Part shown: piece by piece, positions 28,049-37,463 of the stretch | Position numbering within the stretch: the stretch's first letter is position 1 | Layout: each line of letters opens with the position of its first letter | Assembly: GCA_934317215.1 (NCBI GenBank) | Contig: CAKREH010000019.1 | Coordinates: 1 to 64,000, forward strand | DNA from: an uncultured Roseburia sp. | Lineage (GTDB): Bacteria > Bacillota > Clostridia > Lachnospirales > Lachnospiraceae | Length of the DNA stretch: 64,000 bases | Direction: 5' to 3' | Made by a program: the position numbers and the translations under genes | The notes under the pieces: generated by a model | Databases searched by the model: none | What the model was told of the DNA's origin: nothing | Seen by the model: the letters and a program-made list of their open reading frames with translations, nothing else

Positions 28049-28879
28049 TTATATGGAATAATCAAAAGACCCTCCGACTGCTTTTTCTTCTTTTGTCATC
28101 ACGGAATCTGCCCTGCTTTCATAAATCACATTGTCTATTTTTTTCAGCAGTTCTTCCCATGAGGAAGCCGAGACCGTCACTTTATCCGTATCCAATGTCT
28201 TTTCTGTATCTTTCGCCTTACCGGTACCATCTGTCTTTCCCTTCTTATCTGTCTGGTCCGCCTTTTTTCCTTCCGCACGTTTCTCCTGTGCTTCCTTCTG
28301 CGCTTTCTTTTTCTCTTTTGCTGCAGCTTCTTTTTTGTCCGCGATACGTTCTCTCTGGGATGCAAGTGATTTGTCCACAACCGCAAAAAATGATGCGTTT
28401 CCGTGATCATCAAATGTCATTCCAAAAGAGCTTACCGAATCGGCTTTCGAGCCAAGACTGTCTTTCATCTGATTTAGCCGGGAAGCTGCATTGTTTAAAA
28501 TCCCCTCATATTTTGCACGGTACTCCTCATCCTCCGCCATCTTTTCGATCTTGTCAGAATCGATTAAAACAAGAAGTTCCTTAGAACTCTGGTACATGCC
28601 TTTTTTGCTCTCCGCTTCCTCTTTTTTCTCAGGAGAGACAAGAATAAAATCCATGTTGGAATATTTTGCTTTTAATTTTTCATAATACTTCTTAGCCTTA
28701 TCGCTTAAAACCGGATCACCGATCGTTCTGCCGCTCACCTTGCTTTTCTTTGCGGTCTTGTCGGTCTCTTTAGTGCCGTCGGTCTTTTTATTGTTGTCTG
28801 TCTTTTTGTTGTATTCTGTGCGGTATGAATAGTCCGCTGCATAAGAATTTAATGCACTGTTACTGCTGATCTCGCTCAT
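28049..28879 (-). CDS. DUF6033 family protein
   Basis: A hydrophilic 276-residue protein of a Lachnospiraceae-enriched family. The N-terminus is Ser/Tyr/Lys rich with repeated KKTD segments. A conserved-looking centre has DPVLSDKAKKYYEKL, DFILVSPEKKEEA and ELLVLIDSDKIEKMAEDEEYR. A long Lys/Ala/Glu stretch (about 185-240) should be a charged helix or coiled coil. No signal peptide is seen. The family function is unknown to me. AAAGGGGA lies before the ATG. It is divergent from thrE. Confidence 0.7.
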   Translation of the reverse strand: MSEISSNSALNSYAADYSYRTEYNKKTDNNKKTDGTKETDKTAKKSKVSGRTIGDPVLSDKAKKYYEKLKAKYSNMDFILVSPEKKEEAESKKGMYQSSKELLVLIDSDKIEKMAEDEEYRAKYEGILNNAASRLNQMKDSLGSKADSVSSFGMTFDDHGNASFFAVVDKSLASQRERIADKKEAAAKEKKKAQKEAQEKRAEGKKADQTDKKGKTDGTGKAKDTEKTLDTDKVTVSASSWEELLKKIDNVIYESRADSVMTKEEKAVGGSFDYSI

Positions 28880-28998
28880 ATGAATCCCCTTTCTTCCATG
28901 AAAAATCTGTTTTCGCCTTCTAATTCCATTTATCCGGCAACTTTTGTTTCTATTATGCTTATCGGCTCATTTGGGAATTAATTTATATGGATACAGAC

Positions 28999-29026
28999 TT
29001 GACTTTTTTGCGGGAGCAGATACACT
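28999..29026 (+). promoter_or_regulatory. Possible promoter of thrE
   Basis: TTGACT and TACACT spaced by 16 bp, about 46 bp before the thrE start. A weak match at the -10. Confidence 0.3.
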
Positions 29027-29071
29027 GTATAACAGCAAAACATATTATATATTGGAAAGAAGTGTTTACAA

Positions 29072-30403
29072 ATGACACAGAACAAACAGATACAAAAAAA
29101 TCATATGGATATTCCGTGGCACCAGTTTACGGGAGCGGACAAATCTCTTCCGATCACCCAGGCAGGACTGACCGAAAAAGCCTCCGTGATCGGGCGTACC
29201 GGTCTTATGATGCTCTCCTGTGGTACCGGAGCATGGCGCGTGCGCAGTTCCATGAACAGTCTTGCCACTCTGCTTGGTGTTACCTGTACCGCTGATATTG
29301 GACTGATGTCGATCGAATATACCTGCTTCGATGGAACTGACTGTTACTCGCAGTCTCTCTGCCTGACAAATACCGGCGTCAATACTTCGAAATTAAACCG
29401 GTTAGAGCGTTTCGTCAACGATTTTGACCATGAATGCTGCACAATGTCCGGTGAGCAGATCCATACTTATTTAGACCAGATTGAACAGATTCACGGTCTT
29501 TATTCCCCATTTGCACTTGGATGTGCATCAGCATTTGCCTGCAGCGCATTTACATTTCTGCTCGGCGGAGGACCTATTGAGATGCTCTGCGCGTTCTTTG
29601 GTGCCGGCATTGGAAATTATCTGCGGTGTAAATTGACAAAACATCATTTTACGCTTTTTCTCTGCATTGCCGCATCCGTTTCAAGTGCCTGTCTGGTTTA
29701 CGCCGGACTGTTAAAAATTGCAGAATTGCTATGGGGAATCTCCATTCAGCATGAGGCTGGTTATATCTGTGCCATGCTCTTTATCATTCCCGGTTTTCCA
29801 TTTATCACAAGTGGGATCGACCTTGCAAAACTTGATATGCGTTCCGGACTTGAGCGTCTTGCCTACGCGCTGATCATTATTGCCGTTGCCACAATGTTTG
29901 CATGGATGGTAGCTCTTTTACTTCATCTGCAGCCGGTAGATTTTCTTCCGTTAAACCTTACTCTGGCAGAAAAGATCATCTTCCGTCTGCTTGCAAGTTT
30001 CTGTGGCGTATTCGGATTTTCAATCATGTTTAACAGTCCCAGACAGCTCGCCGCTGCCGCTGCCATAATCGGTGCCATTGCAAATACATTCCGGTTAGAA
30101 CTTGTTGACCTTTTGGGAACACCTTCCGCTGCCGCTGCATTTTTAGGCGCGCTGACCGCGGGACTGCTCGCATCCCTTTTAAAGAACCATGTCGGTTATC
30201 CAAGGATCGCGATCACCGTTCCATCTATCGTTATCATGGTTCCGGGATTATACCTGTACCGCGCGATCTACAATCTTGGCATCATGTCTTTGGATGTATC
30301 GGCCTCCTGGTTTGCCTCTGCAATCCTTATTATCGTGTGCCTGCCTCTCGGACTGATCTTTGCAAGGATACTGACCGATAAAATGTTCCGGTACTGTACC
30401 TGA
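29072..30403 (+). CDS. Threonine/serine exporter family protein (ThrE-like)
   Basis: A 443-residue membrane protein with both halves of the ThrE family: a soluble N-terminal DUF1212 domain (GRTGLMMLSCGTGAWRVRSS, then CTADIGLMSIEY) and about ten membrane segments, including IPGFPFITSGIDLAKLDM and VPSIVIMVPGLYLYRAIY. Known relatives export threonine and serine. In many Firmicutes the function is split over two proteins; here it is one chain. The ribosome binding site is weak. It runs convergent to purA, with only four bases between the stops. Confidence 0.85.
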   Translation: MTQNKQIQKNHMDIPWHQFTGADKSLPITQAGLTEKASVIGRTGLMMLSCGTGAWRVRSSMNSLATLLGVTCTADIGLMSIEYTCFDGTDCYSQSLCLTNTGVNTSKLNRLERFVNDFDHECCTMSGEQIHTYLDQIEQIHGLYSPFALGCASAFACSAFTFLLGGGPIEMLCAFFGAGIGNYLRCKLTKHHFTLFLCIAASVSSACLVYAGLLKIAELLWGISIQHEAGYICAMLFIIPGFPFITSGIDLAKLDMRSGLERLAYALIIIAVATMFAWMVALLLHLQPVDFLPLNLTLAEKIIFRLLASFCGVFGFSIMFNSPRQLAAAAAIIGAIANTFRLELVDLLGTPSAAAAFLGALTAGLLASLLKNHVGYPRIAITVPSIVIMVPGLYLYRAIYNLGIMSLDVSASWFASAILIIVCLPLGLIFARILTDKMFRYCT

Positions 30404-30407
30404 TACA

Positions 30408-31700
30408 TTATTCTTTTAATAAATATTCGTCTCTCTTTGCCCCGGTGGAAACAAGGTAAATGGAATGTCCGATCAGTTCTTCGATCCTTTCGATATACTT
30501 CTTTGCATTTTCCGGAAGGTCATTCCAGTTTTTGCAGGATGAGATATCGCAATTCCATCCGTCTAACATCTCAAGCTCCGGTTCCGCAGAATCAAGTAAT
30601 ACATTCGTCGGGAAATCTGTGATGAGATTTCCATTTACACGGTATCCAGTGATAACAGGGATCTTTTCAAAACAGCTTAGTACATCCAGTTTTGTCAGGG
30701 CAATATCCCCTGCATTCTGACACTGTAATCCATATCTGCTTGCAACTGCATCAAACGGTCCGACTCTTCTCGGACGTCCGGTTGCAGCACCAAATTCATT
30801 TCCAGCCTTTCTTAATTTATCGTTCCATTCCCCGTCAGCGGCTTTCTCAGCGACAAATGGTCCCTCACCAACACATGTAGAATATGCCTTCATGACACCT
30901 ACGACACGCTCCGGTTTTCTTTTTGGAATACCCGCTCCGATCGTTGCATAGGCTGCGATCGTACTGGAACTGGATGTATATGGATAAATTCCGTAATCAA
31001 TATCACGCAATGCGCCAAGCTGTGCCTCGAAGAGGATATCTTTTCCCTCTGCAGCTGCTTTTTCCAGAAGTGCCCCCGTATCGGTAATGTACGGTTTTAA
31101 AAATTCTGCCTGTCCCCGGCACCAGTCCATGACCTCTTCTACTGAGAGTGGTTTTTGGCCATATACCTTTTCAAGAATCAGATTTTTGCTCTCCACGATC
31201 ATTGCGATCCGTTTTTTGATCACTTCCGAATCCAGATATAAAAGATCACCCATACGAAGTGTTTTCTTCATATATTTGTCACCATAGGCATAGGCAATTC
31301 CTCTTTTTGTAGAGCCAAATGCTTCTCCGGTCTTAGATAGCCGTTCTTCCTCTAATACATCCTGTCTGACATGGAATGGCATGCAGACAGTCGCTTTTTC
31401 TGATATCTTTAAATTTTCCGGACTAATTTTTACGTTCATATAACGCATCATTTCAATCTCATGTCTCAAATGATCCGGATCAATCACCATTCCGTTACCA
31501 AGTACACAGACAACCTCCTGATGCAGGATACCGGATGGCAGCAGATTTAAAACAAATTTACCTTTATCTGTCACTACGGTATGTCCCGCATTGTTTCCTC
31601 CCTGATAACGAACCACATAATCGGCGTGTTCACTTAATAAATCCACGACACGTCCTTTTCCTTCATCGCCCCAGTTAATACCAGTTACTGCTGTTAACAT
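30408..31700 (-). CDS. purA: Adenylosuccinate synthase
   Basis: Joins IMP and aspartate using GTP, the first committed step to AMP. The N-terminal GINWGDEGKGRVVD carries the phosphate loop and catalytic Asp, GGNNAGHTV the IMP-binding His, then GSTKRGIAYAYGDK and TGRPRRVGPFDAV. The length of 430 residues is standard. AAGGAGTG precedes the ATG. The gene downstream of its start region (31,718-32,473) is only 18 bp upstream and may be co-transcribed. Confidence 0.96.
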   Translation of the reverse strand: MLTAVTGINWGDEGKGRVVDLLSEHADYVVRYQGGNNAGHTVVTDKGKFVLNLLPSGILHQEVVCVLGNGMVIDPDHLRHEIEMMRYMNVKISPENLKISEKATVCMPFHVRQDVLEEERLSKTGEAFGSTKRGIAYAYGDKYMKKTLRMGDLLYLDSEVIKKRIAMIVESKNLILEKVYGQKPLSVEEVMDWCRGQAEFLKPYITDTGALLEKAAAEGKDILFEAQLGALRDIDYGIYPYTSSSSTIAAYATIGAGIPKRKPERVVGVMKAYSTCVGEGPFVAEKAADGEWNDKLRKAGNEFGAATGRPRRVGPFDAVASRYGLQCQNAGDIALTKLDVLSCFEKIPVITGYRVNGNLITDFPTNVLLDSAEPELEMLDGWNCDISSCKNWNDLPENAKKYIERIEELIGHSIYLVSTGAKRDEYLLKE

Positions 31701-31717
31701 AAATATTCACACTCCTT

Positions 31718-32473
31718 TTATGCCTGTGCATGTACAATCTTATCTGCTGTTTCAATACTCTTTTCCAACCGTTCCGAGAAACGATGGATCGGCAAAAATA
31801 CGCCCAGTTCATCAAATCTCTGCCCTTCGTCTTCTAACGAATCCTGTCCGTAATAAACAAAAGAACGCGGCAGATCATTCTGCAGTTTCATCATGATATC
31901 CCACACTGCTGCATATGCCTGTGCTTCCGTTCTCTGCTGTTTTACCGTATCCGGCAGTTCATAAACAAGCAGCAGTCCGATATGCTCACCCATCTTATAT
32001 TCCATCACATCCATCGTATCCGAATCATAGCTGTGACGCTTGCGGTATCCGTATGCAAGATACATCTTTACACCTTTATCTTTCCGGAATACCTTTTTAA
32101 ACCTGTTATAATCTTTTTCACTCACATGGATTTCCTTTGTCTGAATCAGATTTCCATCCTCATCCGTAAGCAGATACGGATTGATCTGACCATCCGCATT
32201 AAAGCGGAATGGTGCTAAAAATGAGTTTCGCAGCAGATCAAACATACTGTTTTTGCAGACTGCCATCAAAAATGCAGTCAGATCACGGTTTTTATAGGCA
32301 TCAAACAATGCCTTTGCAAACTGCTCCGGTGGAAGATATCCACCCACCAATTCCAGATCCGAATCAATTTCTCCATAAAAAGTCTGCATCAGACGCTCAC
32401 AGGCTTCCGGATCTTTCAATATTTTATCAAACAGCAGATCTGCTTTTTCTTCTCTTGGAAATATTGTCTGCAT
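31718..32473 (-). CDS. Conserved protein of unknown function
   Basis: A soluble 251-residue protein that I do not recognise. It has no signal peptide or membrane segment. The N-terminal half is helical and rich in Leu/Phe/Asp (PREEKADLLFDKILKD, AKALFDAYKNRDLTAFLMAV). The middle includes a Lys/Arg-rich stretch (NRFKKVFRKDKGVKMYLAYG) and the end reads GQRFDELGVFLPIHRFSERL. AGGAGGAAAGG lies before the ATG, so it is a real gene. It sits between purA and a YoaK-type gene in the same orientation. No function is proposed. Confidence 0.7.
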   Translation of the reverse strand: MQTIFPREEKADLLFDKILKDPEACERLMQTFYGEIDSDLELVGGYLPPEQFAKALFDAYKNRDLTAFLMAVCKNSMFDLLRNSFLAPFRFNADGQINPYLLTDEDGNLIQTKEIHVSEKDYNRFKKVFRKDKGVKMYLAYGYRKRHSYDSDTMDVMEYKMGEHIGLLLVYELPDTVKQQRTEAQAYAAVWDIMMKLQNDLPRSFVYYGQDSLEDEGQRFDELGVFLPIHRFSERLEKSIETADKIVHAQA

Positions 32474-32490
32474 CGTAATCCTTTCCTCCT

Positions 32491-33186
32491 TTATCTAATC
32501 TTTTCTAAGAACATCAGCAGGAAGCTGATCAGCAAAAGTCCACCGGATATCCAGATCACATGAAATCCATACCTCACAGACAGATTACCTCCGATTCCCG
32601 CACCGACTGCAAAGAATAAAATAATTCCAAAATAGTAAAGTGCCTGTCTGATCTGCTCCGGACGTTTTTCCCTGAGATACAGTGAAAATGCTGCTGTGCC
32701 ACTCCGCAGATTTCCGATACACATCGTACTCGCATAAGAATACCCACCGACCTTCCGGAATGTCTGTACCTGCATGGCACAGGAAAAAGAAACCAGAACC
32801 GTTGCTGCCATATTAAGGTTCTCCGGCAGAAATCCCACGAATACCAGAATCGCTATCTCACAGAGTAATACTGACTGTCTCCAGTGCAGCTTTCTCGCAT
32901 ACTTAAAACTTCCCTGTATCCGTTCTGCCACAAACACACCGACTGCAAATGCGAGCAATGGGAACAGATAACGCAATCCATCACTCCACTCTCCCATCAT
33001 AAAATGCTGACTCATGAGTACCACGTTTCCGGTCTGTGCATTCGAGAACACACCATCTCTCGTAAAATAAGTGTATGCATCCTGGAACCCACCGGACAGT
33101 GCCAGAAACACACTCGTGATAAACGCCTCCGACATCTGCACTTTCGTACTCCTTGGCTCATTTTGATTCAAAGCCAATGTTCTCAC
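32491..33186 (-). CDS. YoaK family (DUF1275) membrane protein
   Basis: A six-segment membrane protein with the DUF1275 hallmark GGFQDAYTYFTRDGVFSNAQTG near residue 34 and a second conserved area TMCIGNLRSG. The family is common in Firmicutes but has no settled function; transport has been suggested. The start is uncertain: GTG at 33,186, TTG at 33,177 behind AGAGGTGAG, or ATG at 33,138 behind AAGGAG at long spacing, the last giving a more family-like N-terminus. It is divergent from the LysR gene. Confidence 0.83.
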   Translation of the reverse strand: MRTLALNQNEPRSTKVQMSEAFITSVFLALSGGFQDAYTYFTRDGVFSNAQTGNVVLMSQHFMMGEWSDGLRYLFPLLAFAVGVFVAERIQGSFKYARKLHWRQSVLLCEIAILVFVGFLPENLNMAATVLVSFSCAMQVQTFRKVGGYSYASTMCIGNLRSGTAAFSLYLREKRPEQIRQALYYFGIILFFAVGAGIGGNLSVRYGFHVIWISGGLLLISFLLMFLEKIR

Positions 33187-33266
33187 CTCTTATTCCCGTT
33201 TTTTCTCATTGATTTCTTACATCGTCTGTATTATAGTATCCCTGTTATCAGATGTAAAAAGTATTA

Positions 33267-33298
33267 TTGATATACCCGTCATATGATTTTTATATAAT
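33267..33298 (+). promoter_or_regulatory. Putative promoter of the LysR-type gene
   Basis: TTGATA is followed after 18 bp by TATATA, overlapping a TATAAT at 20 bp. AAAAGGAGA precedes the start. The site lies in the divergent region shared with the YoaK-type gene, where a LysR protein would be expected to bind. Confidence 0.5.
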
Positions 33299-33322
33299 AA
33301 ATAAAAGGAGACAAAACACCGC

Positions 33323-34204
33323 ATGATCACTTACGACTATTACCGTATTTTCTACTATGTTGCACAGTATAAAAGTTTTACCAGAGCTGCAGAGGCACTG
33401 CACAATAACCAGCCAAATATCACAAGGTGCATGAATAATCTGGAATCGGAATTAAACTGTACACTGTTTTTGCGCTCTAACAAGGGGATAACGCTGACTC
33501 CCGAAGGAAAAAGATTATATGAACATGTTGCGATTGCCTATGAGCAGCTGTCGCTTGGGGAAGATGAGATCCGTCAGAATAGGGATCTCGAAAATGGACT
33601 GGTTTCCATCGGAGCCAGCGAAAATGCGCTGCGCCTGCTATTGCTTCCAGTATTAGAACGTTTTCACGAACAATATCCACATGTGCGCATCCGTATTTTC
33701 AATCACTCCACACCACAGGCAATTTTAGCATTAGAGAGCAAGGTCGTCGATTTTGCAGCAGTCACCTCACCACTTACCATCCAAAAACCACTGCACAAAA
33801 CACACCTTGCCTCCTACCGCGAAATTCTGATTGGAGGAACAAAATATAAAGAACTTGCTTCACAGATCCGAAGCTTAAACGACCTTGCCGGGATACCTGT
33901 CATAGGGCTTGCCGATGGCACCGGAACCAGAGAACTATATCACCGTTATTTTTTAAGTCATGGCCTGATGTTCGCACCAGATATGGAGGCTACCACCACC
34001 GACCAGATTCTTCCTATGATCACTCACAATCTCGGTATCGGTTTTTATCCGGAAGAGCTCGCTGCGGAAGCGATCGCACGCGGCAATGCCTACGCAATCC
34101 GTCTCGTTGAGCCTATCCCGGAACGTGAAATATGTTTAGTCACAAACAGCAGCACCCAGATGAGTGCTGCTGTCCGCAAAGTGATTTCTTTTCTTTCTGT
34201 CTGA
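33323..34204 (+). CDS. LysR family transcriptional regulator
   Basis: A 293-residue regulator. The N-terminal winged helix-turn-helix (YYVAQYKSFTRAAEALHNNQ, then PNITRCMNNLESELNCTLF) is followed by a periplasmic-binding-like effector domain (LVSIGASENALRLLLLP). By the usual LysR rule it may control the divergent YoaK-type gene and itself. The decayed BMP nucleoside importer lies convergently downstream, which could be chance. The effector is unknown. Confidence 0.93.
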   Translation: MITYDYYRIFYYVAQYKSFTRAAEALHNNQPNITRCMNNLESELNCTLFLRSNKGITLTPEGKRLYEHVAIAYEQLSLGEDEIRQNRDLENGLVSIGASENALRLLLLPVLERFHEQYPHVRIRIFNHSTPQAILALESKVVDFAAVTSPLTIQKPLHKTHLASYREILIGGTKYKELASQIRSLNDLAGIPVIGLADGTGTRELYHRYFLSHGLMFAPDMEATTTDQILPMITHNLGIGFYPEELAAEAIARGNAYAIRLVEPIPEREICLVTNSSTQMSAAVRKVISFLSV

Positions 34205-34244
34205 TTTCATGCCAAACGTATGTCCCGCGCCTATCCCGGAACTG

Positions 34245-35222
34245 CTACCGATCCTCTCTGAAGTATGCCTCTCCAAGGCTTGCCGGCGGCTGGTTCTCCT
34301 GTTTATTTCGTTTACTTGTGATCACAAGTACAATGATCGTCACCACATAAGGAAGCATCTTGCAGAGTTCCTGTGTTGCACGGGTCAGTCCCGGCAGATA
34401 GATATATAAAATATAGAGTCCTCCAAACAGGAACGATCCCCAGATTGCATGATCCGGATTCCAGAGTGCTAAGATAACCAGTGCGATTGCCAGCCATCCA
34501 CGGTCACCGAACCCGTTATTTGACCAGGTTCCTCCAAGATATTCCATGACAAAGTAGAGTCCGCCAAGACCTGCGATTGCTGCTCCTGTCACGGTTGCGA
34601 CATATTTATATCTTGATACATTGATACCTGCAGCATCTGCAGTTGCCGGGCTCTCCCCGACCGCACGCAAGTTTAAGCCGTGTCTGGTCTTTTTCAGGAA
34701 ATAAGTCATGCACACGGCAAGGATCACGGATAAATAGGTCAGAAATCCATAGGAAAACAACAGATCTCCGATCACAGGAATCGCAGAGAGTCCCGGTATT
34801 TTTGCGCGGAATGCTGCTGTCGTCTGTACGGAAATCTGTCCGACACCTCCGGCAAGTTTTGAGATAGAACCGCCGAAGAAGTTACCGAAACCTACACCAA
34901 ATGTCGTTAAGGCAAGACCGACAACATTCTGGTTAGCGCGCAGTGTGATCGTTAAGAAACTGTAAATCAGTCCGCCCAGTGCAGATACGATCAGTGTTGC
35001 AAATAAAGCGATCAGAAGCCCCATGAATCCATTCGGGTTTTCCCTGCCATTCTCATAAAAAAATGCACCCATCAGACCGGAAATACCTCCCATGTACATG
35101 ATACCCGGGATTCCAAGGTTTAAGTTACCAGACTTTTCCGTCACGATCTCTCCGGTCGCACCAAATAAAATCGCAACACCCTGCCCGATTGCTTTTTGTA
35201 TGAATGTCATAAGCAGATTCAT
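34245..35222 (-). CDS. BMP-type nucleoside ABC transporter permease (second subunit)
   Basis: A 325-residue permease of the branched-chain/BMP importer superfamily with about eight to ten membrane segments. FGATGEIVTEKSGNLNLGIPG at the N-terminus and RAVGESPATADAAGINVSRYK in the cytoplasmic loop are typical. AAGGAGG lies before the ATG. It looks intact. Its presumed partners (permease 1, ATPase, binding protein) just upstream are all truncated, so it probably has no working complex here. Nucleosides are the usual substrate of this family. Confidence 0.87.
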   Translation of the reverse strand: MNLLMTFIQKAIGQGVAILFGATGEIVTEKSGNLNLGIPGIMYMGGISGLMGAFFYENGRENPNGFMGLLIALFATLIVSALGGLIYSFLTITLRANQNVVGLALTTFGVGFGNFFGGSISKLAGGVGQISVQTTAAFRAKIPGLSAIPVIGDLLFSYGFLTYLSVILAVCMTYFLKKTRHGLNLRAVGESPATADAAGINVSRYKYVATVTGAAIAGLGGLYFVMEYLGGTWSNNGFGDRGWLAIALVILALWNPDHAIWGSFLFGGLYILYIYLPGLTRATQELCKMLPYVVTIIVLVITSKRNKQENQPPASLGEAYFREDR

Positions 35223-35630
35223 TTATTTTCCCTCCTTATGGTTCTTTTTCCATTCCAGCTTGTAATTGATGAAGAACTCACAGCCGATTAAGAAAAACAG
35301 TAAAATACCGGTAATAATATCCGACGCATTCTCATTTAAACCAAACTGGGAAGCGATCTGGATGGATCCCTGCTGCATAAATACCAGAAATGCAGATACT
35401 AAGATCATTGCAAACGGATTAAATTTAGACATCCACGCAACAATGATTGCGGTAAATCCACGTCCACCGGCTGTACTTGTGGAGATCGTATGGCTCGCAC
35501 CGCTGACGATCAGGCAGCCGGCGATTCCACAGATCGCACCGGAGAGCATCATCGTGCGGATGATTACTTTTTTTACATATCGGAGATCTTTTGACTTTTC
35601 CCTCCGGTGACTCATAAAGGATCTCACCAC
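35223..35630 (-). pseudogene. 5'-truncated BMP-type ABC permease (first subunit)
   Basis: Only the last 120 or so residues of the first permease remain: from about KKVIIRTMMLSGAICGIAG through GGRGFTAIIVAWMSKFNP to the stop. A full family member is about 350 residues. The 5' part is missing; the reading frame instead runs upstream into the antisense-free tail of the ATPase gene in a different frame. There is no ribosome binding site for the GTG or ATG candidates. It stops right before the intact second permease. Confidence 0.8.
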
Positions 35631-36561
35631 TCTCGATCGGCTGCAAACCAGCCACAGACTCTAAGAGTTCTTTCTGCCCACTTCTGGAAATTCCTGCGAT
35701 ACCGAGGATTTCACCGCTGTATGCGGTAAATGAAGCCTCTTTTAATACTTTTAACCCTTCCTTATTCCGGCAGGTTACACCGCGCATCTCAATTCGTTTT
35801 TTTGCATCTTCCGGTTCGGTACGGTTGATATCAAGCGTTACTTTTTCACCAACCATCATCTCGGTTAAAGACTCTACCGTTGCACCTTTTGTTTCCACTG
35901 TATCTATGTATGTTCCCTTTCGAAGAACAGCCACGCGGTCAGAAAGCTCTAACACCTCGTTTAACTTGTGAGTGATAATGATGATGGATTTTCCTGCGGC
36001 ACGCATGTTACGCAGCACCGCAAATAACTTTTCTGTCTCCTGCGGCGTTAAAACGGCAGTTGGCTCATCTAAGATCAGAATATCCGCACCACGGTATAAA
36101 ACCTTTACGATCTCAACGGTCTGTTTCTGGGAAACAGACATATCATAAATTTTCTGGGAAGGATTTAAGTCAAACCCGTAGCGGTCTGTCAGTTCTTTTA
36201 CTTCTTTTTCCACCTGTTTTAAATTCAGGCGTTCTTTTCCTGGCAGACCCAAAATAATATTCTCGGCTGCTGTCAGAATATTGATCAGCTTGAAATGCTG
36301 ATGAATCATTCCAATTCCGAGTTCGAAGGAATCTTTCGGGGACCGGATCGTCACGGTTTTCCCATTCACACGGATTTCTCCCTCATCCGGGAAATAAATA
36401 CCGGAGAGCATGTTCATCAGCGTAGTCTTTCCACTGCCATTCTCTCCTAATATGGAAAGGATCTCTCCCTTTCTCACTGTCAGATTTACATTGTCATTTG
36501 CGACAACCTCTCCAAAACGTTTGGTGACTCCCAAAAGTTCAATCGCATTTACCGGTTCCAC
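35425..36561 (-). pseudogene. 3'-truncated BMP-type ABC transporter ATPase
   Basis: The first ABC module is complete (Walker A GENGSGKTT, signature MSVSQKQTVEIVK, Walker B ILILDEPTAVL). The second stops early, after its Walker-A-like GISRSGQKELLE and ESGEILYE. From about residue 326 the chain continues as nonsense that overlaps the permease remnant in another frame. Full proteins have about 510 residues; this has 378. The start is a GTG at 36,561 with AAAGGAGG six bases before it. About 1.2 kb covering the ATPase end and permease start appears deleted. Confidence 0.8.
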
Positions 36562-36586
36562 AAACAGTCCTCCTTTAACGTAAACT

Positions 36587-36626
36587 GCGGAACTGCGATA
36601 AAAGGTCTGTCCTTTCACAGTTCCGC
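36587..36626. other. Inverted repeat before the ATPase remnant
   Basis: A nine-bp stem GCGGAACTG/CAGTTCCGC with an inner AAAGG/CCTTT pairing, in the leader of the truncated ATPase gene. It is not followed by a T-run on the minus strand. It may be an attenuator or mRNA-stability hairpin between binding-protein and ATPase genes, a common feature in ABC importer operons. Confidence 0.5.
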
Positions 36627-36636
36627 TTATTTATGA

Positions 36637-36670
36637 CACAAAAACATTCCTGTCAGGGCTGCTTTTGTGT
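36637..36670 (-). terminator. Weak terminator-like hairpin after BMP remnant
   Basis: An eight-bp stem ACACAAAA/TTTTGTGT with a T-rich 3' arm, located 42 bp after the stop of the binding-protein remnant. Confidence 0.35.
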
Positions 36671-36711
36671 ATGAATGCTTTCATAATCTACGGTGCAAAA
36701 TACCCGCCGGT

Positions 36712-37362
36712 TTAGTTGGTCACAGAAGTAATGCCATCAATAATGATATCGAAGGATGGAGCAGATGCCTTCTCAGACTCATGATAATATCCATCAGATA
36801 CATAATCTGCATATTTTGCATAGTCACCGCCCTCTGCGATCAGATCCTCTAAGGAAGAACCGTTCACAGTAAATGCAGATGTATCAAATACATGAAGTGA
36901 TCCGTCTTTGATCGCATTTTCCACTTCTGTTACTTTTGCGTCTGTTCCCTCTGCTGCCACTGCCTCGTTGATCGGTGTAATGTCAACTGCACCTTCTGCA
37001 AATCCCTGACACCAGTCAGTCTCGATTGCTGTTCCGTCTAATACACACTGTACTGCATGTGTATAGTAAACACCCCAGTTGTTTGTCGGAGAAGTAAGTG
37101 CTGCATCCGGAGCAACAGTTGTCATATCAACGTTGTAGCCGACACATGGAACTTTCTTATCCTCACAGGTGCTTGGTGCGCCGGTGGTATCTGCATGCTG
37201 GCTGATCAGAACGCATCCGTCATCGATCAGTTTTGCTGCTACCTCTGCCTCACCGGACATATCTGCCCAGCTGTTTGTATACTGTACTTCCATAGTTGCG
37301 GAAGGGCACTGGCTTTTTGCTCCTACAATGCAATTTTCGCTGTATTTCACTGAAAATTCCAT
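36712..37362 (-). pseudogene. 5'-truncated BMP family nucleoside-binding lipoprotein
   Basis: The last 205 or so residues of a BMP-type solute-binding protein: YTNSWADMSGEAEVAAKLID, ISQHADTTGAPSTCE, VGYNVDMT, NNWGVYYTHAV. Normal length is 350-390 residues with a lipoprotein signal. Here the signal peptide and first lobe are missing and the candidate ATG at 37,362 has no ribosome binding site, only AT-rich DNA. It is the first gene of the importer operon, so with the ATPase/permease fusion this marks a second independent loss. Confidence 0.8.
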
Positions 37363-37463
37363 TTTTAATAAAAAAATTTTTTACTTATAAGCGGAAGTTA
37401 TTTTTATCATTCCATAAACTTATGGAATTTCCCATTTCCCTGTCATTTGTATTTTCAAGCGCC

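Noticed and set aside
35223..36561. A functional ATPase-permease fusion protein
   Set aside because: The permease part is in another reading frame than the ATPase, and the ATPase chain ends in unrelated residues.
37363..37463. Purine riboswitch in front of the BMP operon
   Set aside because: The 101 bp upstream are AT-rich with one ATTCCATAA/TTATGGAAT dyad and no aptamer-like core; the real leader was probably lost with the 5' end of the gene.
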